Below, piece after piece: positions 8,391 through 15,091 of a stretch of DNA of 23,672 nt. A program made the position numbers and the translations under genes. Location of the stretch: the NCBI GenBank assembly GCA_964620535.1, contig CAZUHN010000184.1, positions 1-23,672 on the forward strand, written 5' to 3'. Under the pieces are notes generated by a model. The model had not been told where the DNA came from and made no database searches. It worked only from the letters and a program-made list of their open reading frames with translations. Position 1 is the first letter of the stretch, and each line of letters begins with the position of its first letter. The stretch comes from CAZUHN01 sp964620535 (GTDB taxonomy: Bacteria > UBA8248).

Positions 8391-11273
8391 ATGAAAATCG
8401 ACTATTCTTCGGAAATATTCCCCTTTGTCCAAAAGCCCTCTCGTTACCTGGGCAATGAGGTAAATTCGATTCACAAGGACCACTCCCGGGTCCGAAACCT
8501 CGTCGCCCTCGCCTTCCCGGACAGCTACGAAGTCGGAATGTCCCACAACGGCATTCGGATCCTCTACCACCTACTGAACGAGCGCGAGGACATCGCCACA
8601 GAGCGGGTATTCCTCCCTTGGATGGATTATGAGGATATCATTACCCAAAAAGGGGCTCTGCTCGCCACCCTCGAAAGCCGCATACCCGTTCGAGAATTCC
8701 ACATTCTGGGCATTTCACTCCTTTACGAACTCGCTGCGAGCAACGTGGTACGGCTGCTCGACCTCGCCGGGATCCCTCGACGGGCAATCGACCGGAACGT
8801 GAAGGATCCCCTCGTTGTGGGGGGCGGTCCCGTGGCATTCAACGTGGAACCCTTCGCTCCCTTCTTCGACGCCGTCGCGCTGGGCGACGGAGAGGAACTT
8901 TTCCCTGAAATCGTTGATGTCCATGAGGTCTGGCGGAAATCCGGAGCGCCACGCGCCACTTTGCTCGAACGACTGGAAGAGTTGGAGGGAATTTACGTCC
9001 CGGAACGCTACGCGGTGGAGTACGAGGAAGACGGTCGAATCCGAGAGGTCCGCCACGTGAACGGGGGTTCGCGGCCGGTGCTGGCGCGTATCCTGGAAGA
9101 TCTCAACCGTTCGCCCCACCCGACCGCTGCTATCGTGCCATACGCCCAAGTCGTTCACGATAGGGTGACCCTGGAAGTCCAGCGCGGCTGCACGCGAGGC
9201 TGCCGCTTCTGCCACGCCGGAACGGTGTACCGGCCGGTCCGTGACCGGAAACCCGGGAAAATGATGGAACTCGCCGAGGAGTCACTGCGCAAAACCGGCT
9301 ATGAAGAAATCAGCCTCTCATCCCTTTGTATCGCGGACTGGCAGCCCCTTAAAGGAGTGGTTCCCCGGATGATGGAAAGGCTCGCCCCGATGAATACCTC
9401 CATTTCACTTCCTTCGCTGAGAGTGGGTGCGATGAGTCCAGAGCTGCTTGCTCAAATCGCCCGCGTCCGCCGCACGGGTTTCACCTTGGTACCTGAAGCG
9501 GGCAGCGAGCGCCTGCGGAACGTCATCAACAAAGTGCTCACCGAAGAAGATCTGCGGAGAAACCTGCAGGACGTTCTTGACGCCGGTTGGCCGGGGGTAA
9601 AATTCTACTTCATGATCGGACTCCCCACCGAAACTTTCGAAGACCTAGAGAAGATGGCGGAAATGCTCGATACCTGCGCCCAGATGCAATCGCGAAACAC
9701 CGGGAATCAGTTCCGTTTCATCAATGTAAGTCTCTCTACATTCGTGCCAAAACCCCACACCCCTTTTCAATGGTTTCCGCAGAACCGGAGCGAAGAAGTC
9801 CAAGAAAAGTTGACTTATATAAAACGCTCGGTGAAGGACTGGCGCATCAAGCTCCACTGGTCAGACCCGCGCAACAGCCTGCTGGAGGCCATCCTTTCCA
9901 AAGGAGACCGCCGGTTGGCGGACGTCATCGAGACCGCCGTCGAGTTGGGCTGCAAGTTCGACGGCTGGCGGGAACATTTCGACTTCAACAAGTGGGAAGC
10001 CGCCTTCGCTGCCCACAGCTTGGATCCCGATTGGTATGCCCACCGGGAAATTCCTGTCGAGGAACCCCTGCCCTGGGATCACCTCGATCCGGGTATCACC
10101 AAGGATTATCAGCGGGAAGAATGGTCGAGGGCCCTCCGGGAGGTGACGGTGGGCGATTGCCGGTATGAGAAGTGCTACCAATGCGGGATTATAGATAACT
10201 ACAAAGGCATCAAATACCACTATGAAAAACCCATCCCGCCGCCCAAATCTTTCCCGCCCTTGTCAAATACGAAAACTGGTGCGCGTGCCGCCCACAACTC
10301 TCTCGATCGATGCGCCACGATCCCGGTCGAGACTGATTGGGCCGAGAAAAAAAGGGACATTGCCCTACCGAGGCCCAAAGAGATTTTGCCTGTCAACACA
10401 AAAGAGAATCATAAAATCCAAAAGAAAGGGCACCGAAAACCTCGAGAACGACATGACTTCCGTGAGAACGGACCCATGTCCATTGGATTCGAGGGCACCG
10501 GGAACGACAGCCCCGGGATTGCGGCCGAGGCGACAGAATATTCAGTGCGCCGCTTCCGCCTCCTTTTTGAAAAATCGGGCGACCTCCGTTTTCTGGGCCA
10601 TCTCGAAGTCCTCCGCGCGTTTATCCGGGCCGTCCAGCGGACGGGAATGCAGATGGCGCACACCAAGGGCTTCAGCCCCCATCCAAAAATTACCTTTTCC
10701 CGCGCACTTCCGGTTGGAGTTGAAAGCCGGGCCGAAGCGGTGGACATCTCACTATTGGAAACCGAAATTCCTCTAGAGGTACGTGACGTGCGTCGTCGGC
10801 TCAAAGAGAGCCTGCCCGCCGGCCTGCGTCTCCGTGCGATCTGGGAACTTCAAAACGGAGCCCTCTCTTCGGCAAATGCCGATTTTGGTGCTGTATATGA
10901 GATCTATGTTCCCGTCGGGATGCTGGGAGAAGGGGCCGATGCGCTCGTCACAGCCGAGCGGGCCGTTATACGGACGCTGGCAAGCGAAAGAATCGAAATC
11001 GAACGAGAACGAAAAGGCAGGATCGTCCGTTTCGATGCGCGTCCTGCCATCGCTGATTTTTCCGTTAAAGGAGAGCGGCGCGGGTCTGACGGGACGCAGC
11101 TTCTTCTCTTTCTCCTTTCGATCAACCATGGCGAGGGATCCACTCCGAAAGTATCCGAGATCCTAAAAACTAGCCTTGGCCTCTCATCTGAAGATTGCCT
11201 GCGATCACAGGTTAAAAAAATTGCGATGAAATGGAAAAAATCGACACCGGAGAACATCGAATATGCCATCTGA
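8391..11273 (+). CDS. B12-binding-like/radical SAM protein fused to a DUF2344 domain (TIGR03960 + TIGR03936 type)
   Basis: The protein is 960 residues. Residues 1-200 resemble the B12-binding-like N domain of TIGR03960 proteins (FPDSYEVGMSHNGI, DPLVVGGGPVAFNVEP, LGDGEE). The radical SAM core carries C267-x3-C271-x2-C274 in GCTRGCRFCHAG, which would hold a [4Fe-4S] cluster. A CYQCGI motif sits at about 590-600. A charged, low-complexity linker (about 612-712) leads to DUF2344 from about 716 (RFRLLFEKSGDLRFLGHLE, KGFSPHPKITFSRALPVG). The substrate is not known to me. The overlap with rng suggests an RNA-related role, but that is inference. I choose ATG 8391, preceded by GGA, over an in-frame TTG at 8376. 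In many genomes the two modules are separate genes. Confidence 0.88.
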   Translation: MKIDYSSEIFPFVQKPSRYLGNEVNSIHKDHSRVRNLVALAFPDSYEVGMSHNGIRILYHLLNEREDIATERVFLPWMDYEDIITQKGALLATLESRIPVREFHILGISLLYELAASNVVRLLDLAGIPRRAIDRNVKDPLVVGGGPVAFNVEPFAPFFDAVALGDGEELFPEIVDVHEVWRKSGAPRATLLERLEELEGIYVPERYAVEYEEDGRIREVRHVNGGSRPVLARILEDLNRSPHPTAAIVPYAQVVHDRVTLEVQRGCTRGCRFCHAGTVYRPVRDRKPGKMMELAEESLRKTGYEEISLSSLCIADWQPLKGVVPRMMERLAPMNTSISLPSLRVGAMSPELLAQIARVRRTGFTLVPEAGSERLRNVINKVLTEEDLRRNLQDVLDAGWPGVKFYFMIGLPTETFEDLEKMAEMLDTCAQMQSRNTGNQFRFINVSLSTFVPKPHTPFQWFPQNRSEEVQEKLTYIKRSVKDWRIKLHWSDPRNSLLEAILSKGDRRLADVIETAVELGCKFDGWREHFDFNKWEAAFAAHSLDPDWYAHREIPVEEPLPWDHLDPGITKDYQREEWSRALREVTVGDCRYEKCYQCGIIDNYKGIKYHYEKPIPPPKSFPPLSNTKTGARAAHNSLDRCATIPVETDWAEKKRDIALPRPKEILPVNTKENHKIQKKGHRKPRERHDFRENGPMSIGFEGTGNDSPGIAAEATEYSVRRFRLLFEKSGDLRFLGHLEVLRAFIRAVQRTGMQMAHTKGFSPHPKITFSRALPVGVESRAEAVDISLLETEIPLEVRDVRRRLKESLPAGLRLRAIWELQNGALSSANADFGAVYEIYVPVGMLGEGADALVTAERAVIRTLASERIEIERERKGRIVRFDARPAIADFSVKGERRGSDGTQLLLFLLSINHGEGSTPKVSEILKTSLGLSSEDCLRSQVKKIAMKWKKSTPENIEYAI

Positions 11274-12840
11274 GATCATCGTCAACGCCGAGCCCTTCGA
11301 AACGCGCCTGGCCCTTCTTGAGAACGGCGTGGCGGCGGAATTCTACATCGAGCGAGACAGCGAAAAAAGCATCGTCAGCAACATTTACAAGGGGCGAGTC
11401 ACCAAAGTTCTCCCCGGCATGCAAGCCGCTTTCATTGATATCGGTATCGAGAAGGCGGGGTTTCTCTACGTGAATGACGTCGACACTATCGACTCCATCG
11501 AGAATTACCGGAGGATCGCCGCCAAAGAAGAAGAAGGCCTGGATTTTGATGGTTCCTTAGACGACGAAGAGCGAAATGGCGTGAACGGGGGACGTCCTTT
11601 CGGGGTGGGCCGCCGGGCCCGAAGGGGAGGCAAAGAGCGCCACATTGAGGATCTCCTCGATATCGGCCAAGAAGTTATCGTGCAAGTAAGCAAAGAACCG
11701 CTTGGAACAAAAGGGTCTCGCCTAACAAGCTTCATCACGCTGCCCGGTCGGTACGTAGTCTACATGCCCACGATCAATCAGGTCGGGATCAGCAGGCGAA
11801 TCGAGGATGAGGCAGAACGCCGAAGGCTCCGGAAACTCGTGCGCAAGTTTCGCCAACCTGGCGCGGGTTACATCGTACGCACCGTGACCGAGGGGCTCCC
11901 TCCCGAGGAAATCGAGGCGAACATGCACTTTCTCCATACACTGTGGGACAACATTCTACAGAAAAACGAAGAGGTAACAGCGCCCGCCGAACTCTACCAT
12001 AACCTAAACATCGTAAAGCGCGCCGTGCGGGATTTATTTGACGATGACGTAGAGCGAATGGTCATCGACGATAAGGAGCAGCACCAATTATGCCTGGAAT
12101 TTCTTGAGAACTACTACCCGCATCTTGTTCAAAAGCTCAAGCTGTACGATGACGGCGAACCCATTTTTCATCAGTTCGGTGTCGAGTTGGAAATTGAGCG
12201 CGCGCTCGGCCAGCGCGTATGGCTGAAAAGCGGAGGCTATATTGTCATCGATCAAACGGAGGCCCTTACCACAATTGACGTAAATACAGGACGATTCGTT
12301 GGAAAGCGCAATCCCGAAGAAACCATCCTCCAGACAAACATGGAGTCGGTTCGGGAGATTGTGGCGCAACTTCGGCTTCGCAATCTGGGCGGGATCATCA
12401 TCGTTGATTTCATCGACATGGAGAAAGAGGAAAGCAAGGATAAAGTTTTCAACTCCTTTAAAGATGAATTGCGGAAAGATCGTTCGCGCACGAACATTCT
12501 CAAGATCAGTGACCTGGGGCTCGTTGAAATGACGCGCAAGCGGGTTCGCGACAGCCTCCAGCGCGTTCTTTGCGGGACCTGCCCCTATTGCGAAGGGCGC
12601 GGCAGAATCAAGTCCCCTGCAACGATTAGCTATGAGGCCCTCCGCGAGGTCCGCCGGGTCCGCCAAAATCATCCGTCCAATCGGAAGGTTATGATCAACG
12701 TCCATCCGGATGTGGCCGACCTCCTGCTTGAGGACGAACGGTCCCACGTTGAAGAACTCGAAAATAAACTAAACATCAAACTTGTCGTCAAGGCCGATTT
12801 GGAGCTTCATCAGGAGGGATTCGAGGTCATCGCCACCTGA
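11263..12840 (+). CDS. rng: Ribonuclease G (RNase E/G family)
   Basis: The 525-residue product matches RNase G in length and order of parts. An S1-like domain comes first (SNIYKGRVTKVLPGMQAAFIDIG), interrupted by a basic/acidic insertion at about 90-125. Then come the sensor/RNase H-like part and the DNase I-like catalytic core, where D339 (IDVNTG) and D382 (VDFIDM) align with the metal-binding aspartates. The Zn-link follows as C437-GT-C440-PY-C443, then a small domain. It cleaves single-stranded AU-rich RNA with 5'-end sensing in 16S rRNA and mRNA processing. There is no long C-terminal degradosome scaffold, so it is RNase G rather than full RNase E. It overlaps the radical SAM gene by 11 nt. 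Confidence 0.95.
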   Translation: MPSEIIVNAEPFETRLALLENGVAAEFYIERDSEKSIVSNIYKGRVTKVLPGMQAAFIDIGIEKAGFLYVNDVDTIDSIENYRRIAAKEEEGLDFDGSLDDEERNGVNGGRPFGVGRRARRGGKERHIEDLLDIGQEVIVQVSKEPLGTKGSRLTSFITLPGRYVVYMPTINQVGISRRIEDEAERRRLRKLVRKFRQPGAGYIVRTVTEGLPPEEIEANMHFLHTLWDNILQKNEEVTAPAELYHNLNIVKRAVRDLFDDDVERMVIDDKEQHQLCLEFLENYYPHLVQKLKLYDDGEPIFHQFGVELEIERALGQRVWLKSGGYIVIDQTEALTTIDVNTGRFVGKRNPEETILQTNMESVREIVAQLRLRNLGGIIIVDFIDMEKEESKDKVFNSFKDELRKDRSRTNILKISDLGLVEMTRKRVRDSLQRVLCGTCPYCEGRGRIKSPATISYEALREVRRVRQNHPSNRKVMINVHPDVADLLLEDERSHVEELENKLNIKLVVKADLELHQEGFEVIAT

Positions 12841-12860
12841 GACTCTCTTTGCCCTGCCAA

Positions 12861-12890
12861 TTGACATTTTGCCAGGCCACCCAGTAGGCT
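12861..12890 (+). promoter_or_regulatory. Candidate promoter before the TPR lipoprotein gene
   Basis: A perfect TTGACA is followed after 18 nt by TAGGCT, a partial -10 box. It lies in the 81-nt gap after rng and would start transcription about 25 nt before the ATG at 12922. The -35 box is strong and the -10 weak, so the call is moderate to low. Confidence 0.4.
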
Positions 12891-12921
12891 CAAGTTCATA
12901 GCCCTTTGAGGTTTATCCGGC

Positions 12922-13782
12922 ATGTCGACGCGCCTGTCTCCTTATGCGCTTGCCCTCGTCTTCGCTCTGGGCTCTTGCGCGGAGTTCCCAAAGGAGAACG
13001 TATCCGAGGCGCCGGTCCAAAAAACGGCGCAAGAAATGGACTTCATTCTCCGCCAGGCCGTAACCGCTCAGCAAAAAAGAGCCCGGCTCGAAGTTTCCAT
13101 TTCCCAGGCCAACGAACAGATCAAAAGGTTGGCCGTCGAGGCCCGAAAAATCCAGAACGATCAACGCCGGCTCGAGGAGAACTTGAACAAGTTTCGCCGA
13201 GAATTTCTTATGTTCAAGGAAACCGCCCGTAGACCGGCACCCCATCGGGCGCCCACCAACCTCTCCCGGCGACCCCAAAGGAAAGCTCCGGCCACCTCTA
13301 CATCTCCGAGACCCGCCCCCGTCATTAAGAGCAAGACACCGCCGCCAGCTGCGATGAAACCCCTGCGTCACCGTCTGGCTTCCCTGCCTCCTCAGGAGGC
13401 GTACAATCGTGCCTACCGAATTGTCCGGGAGGGGAAAAGCGAAGAAGCCATTCTTCGCCTTCGGGACTTTCTAAGCCAATACGCCAACCATCGCTTGGCG
13501 GGAAATGCCCAATACTGGCTTGGCGAGAGTTATTACGACATAAGAGAATACCATTCGGCCCTCGATGAATTCAGGAAGGTCATCACCCAGTATCCGAAGA
13601 GCCACAAAGTGCCCGACGCCTATTACAAATGCGGGCTCACATATCTCCGCCTGGACAATCCCCGTGGAGCGGCCCTTGAGTTTAAAAAGATTCTCGACAA
13701 TTTCCCATCTCATCCCCTCACCAATAAGGCTCGAGGACAGGTCCGATCTTTGAAATTGCCGAGAAATAACCTGCAGAAGTAG
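12922..13782 (+). CDS. Coiled-coil/TPR envelope lipoprotein, CpoB(YbgF)-like
   Basis: The product is 286 residues. The N terminus is a short hydrophobic signal ending in a lipobox L16-G-S-C19, predicting a lipoprotein acylated on C19. Residues about 36-100 form a coiled coil rich in E, Q, R and K. Residues 101-153 are a basic, proline-rich linker. Residues about 157-280 contain TPR repeats of the YbgF/CpoB type (AYNRAYRIVREGKSEEAI, AQYWLGESYYDIREYHSALDEF, DAYYKCGLTYL). CpoB coordinates Tol-Pal with septal wall synthesis in enterobacteria, but no tol or pal gene is present here. The domain plan resembles CpoB and also BamD-like TPR lipoproteins, so function is inferred only. GAGG at 12908-12911 is the likely ribosome binding site. 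Confidence 0.8.
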   Translation: MSTRLSPYALALVFALGSCAEFPKENVSEAPVQKTAQEMDFILRQAVTAQQKRARLEVSISQANEQIKRLAVEARKIQNDQRRLEENLNKFRREFLMFKETARRPAPHRAPTNLSRRPQRKAPATSTSPRPAPVIKSKTPPPAAMKPLRHRLASLPPQEAYNRAYRIVREGKSEEAILRLRDFLSQYANHRLAGNAQYWLGESYYDIREYHSALDEFRKVITQYPKSHKVPDAYYKCGLTYLRLDNPRGAALEFKKILDNFPSHPLTNKARGQVRSLKLPRNNLQK

Positions 13783-13830
13783 TCCACCGTCTTCTGCCCC
13801 CCCCAAATATTTCAGCGCATGGGCCACCCT

Positions 13831-13859
13831 TTTTAGGGATCAATCGAGGTGTCTATATT
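13831..13859 (+). promoter_or_regulatory. Candidate promoter upstream of the hairpin leader
   Basis: TTTTAG and TATATT are separated by 17 nt. The -10 box matches 5 of 6 positions, unusual in this GC-rich background; the -35 box is poor. A TTGACA at 13869-13874 is a competing -35 but lacks a good -10 at proper distance. Either would drive transcription through the paired hairpins into the dprA remnant and smg-topA. Confidence 0.3.
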
Positions 13860-13883
13860 ATTTTCGTCTTGACACAGGTCACA

Positions 13884-13920
13884 CCCTTCGTGGTAAGGAA
13901 CGAAGGGCAAAATGCCCTTC
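13884..13920 (+). promoter_or_regulatory. Two mutually exclusive hairpins in an intergenic leader
   Basis: CCCTTCG (13884-13890) is the perfect complement of CGAAGGG (13901-13907). The overlapping GAAGGGCA (13902-13909) is the perfect complement of TGCCCTTC (13913-13920) around an AAA loop. The central arm can therefore pair upstream or downstream but not both, the geometry of an attenuator or RNA switch. No T-run follows the second hairpin, so it is not an ordinary rho-independent terminator. I do not recognise a known riboswitch family. Between 13783 and 13997 I see nothing else beyond the promoter candidates. Confidence 0.4.
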
Positions 13921-13997
13921 AGGCAGCAGGATGGGGCTGATAATCAATGAAATCGTCCTTGCCGCAATTGAAATTTTGATTCGAGCCAGGATTCAAA

Positions 13998-14594
13998 ATG
14001 CAGAGTAATCTAGCCAAATCAATGTCTTCAATATCCGAAACCAGTGCGATTTCTGACGCTTGGCTCGTTTCACAAACCCTGCCCGACATGGCGCCAGAGA
14101 AACTTGAGGAACTTTTGGCCGCTTTTGGGAAACTCGAGAAGGTCCTCTCCGCCCCGGTGTCCTATTTCGCTCGAATTTCCGGGAAAAAGGTACTGGGATT
14201 GCTCGAACGAGATACGCCTGGCTCTTGAACAGGGACGGAAGGTGATGGCGGTCCCAGGATCCACGGACACCAACCGAAGCGCCGACTGCCACGGACTACT
14301 GAAAGATGGCACGCCCTTATCGAAAAGTGGAAGACATCATGGAGGCACTTCCTTCTTAATACACATGAAATCCGCTTGGGATCGCCGCGCGGTGAATCTG
14401 TTGAGAACACTCCTCTTGCTTCCAAGGAAGAAAGCGAGTTGCTATCCCTCCTCGCACAAGGGGAGAATACGGTTGAGGTAATTACGCGAGCGCAAGGAAT
14501 TCCTCCTGGAAAAGTGACGAACTTGCTGCTTCTCCTGGAGCTCAAGGGATTTGTCCGACAGGCCGGGGGAGACGTTTATCTGGCGGCGCACTAA
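13998..14594 (+). pseudogene. dprA: Decayed dprA (DNA-processing protein A): internal deletion plus frameshifts
   Basis: Three dprA-like pieces lie in order but in different frames. The N-terminal SAM/HhH-like part (DAWLVSQTLPDMAPEKLEELLAAFG) runs from the ATG at 13998 to a TGA at 14226-14228. The end of the Rossmann domain (LALEQGRKVMAVPGS, then CHGLLKDG) is in the +1 frame at about 14212-14305. VEDIMEALPS, the usual next helix, is in the third frame at 14327-14359. The winged-helix C-terminal domain (ESELLSLLAQG to VYLAAH) is back in the first frame, to 14594. Most of the DNA-binding Rossmann core is missing: about 200 codons remain against about 300-370 in DprA. DprA loads RecA on incoming DNA in transformation. 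Its place before smg-topA is the normal dprA position. Confidence 0.85.
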
Positions 14595-14609
14595 TAGCGA
14601 GGACGTCAC

Positions 14610-15086
14610 GTGCGTGAGAAAATGTATTCCATGGTGCAGGTCTTGGTAGAGCGATGCCGTCAAGATCGGAGCGTTCTCAATAACGAGCGGGAAATGGTTT
14701 CACTCCTGACGAGCAGAGGATTTCTTCAGGAAGAAATCTACGATGTACTCTCGTGGGTTCAGCAATTCGGCTTTGATATGCGTGGAGGTGAGAGCAAATT
14801 GATCGGAAGGCGAACTCGCACGGTACGCGTCATGCACCCGGAAGAGCGCCTCGCCTTCACTCCCGCGGCGCAGGGGCTTCTTCGCAGATTGTACAACAGC
14901 GGCTCCATCGACGATTACCTGCGGGAAGAAATTATCCAGCGGTGCATTGACTTGGTCGACGAGGAGATCGGACTGGAAGAAGTGAAAACCACAACTCTCC
15001 TCGTTATGTTCAAAGAAAATCGGGACGTTCCGAGCGAAAATATTTTTCATGTCGTGGAAGAAAACGAAACCCACCTTATGAATTGA
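14610..15086 (+). CDS. smg: Smg family protein (DUF494)
   Basis: The 158-residue product matches the Smg/DUF494 family in length and pattern: MVQVLVERCRQDRSVLNNERE with FLQEEIYDVLSWVQQF at the N terminus, RVMHPEERLAFTPAAQGLLRRLYNSGSID in the middle, and EEIIQRCIDL near the C terminus. The family has no firmly assigned biochemical role. It is often found beside dprA and topA, as here. The start is GTG at 14610, chosen because GAGGA at 14599-14603 lies 6 nt upstream; a downstream ATG at 14622 is the alternative. It sits 15 nt after the dprA remnant and 5 nt before topA, so it is likely cotranscribed with topA. Confidence 0.88.
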   Translation: MREKMYSMVQVLVERCRQDRSVLNNEREMVSLLTSRGFLQEEIYDVLSWVQQFGFDMRGGESKLIGRRTRTVRVMHPEERLAFTPAAQGLLRRLYNSGSIDDYLREEIIQRCIDLVDEEIGLEEVKTTTLLVMFKENRDVPSENIFHVVEENETHLMN

Positions 15087-15091
15087 GTTAG

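Noticed and set aside
14229..14594. Single open frame across the 3' half of the dprA remnant as a separate intact gene
   Set aside because: The first part of this frame has no dprA similarity, whereas the other two frames hold clear dprA segments there; it is open by chance, and only the winged-helix end is genuine.
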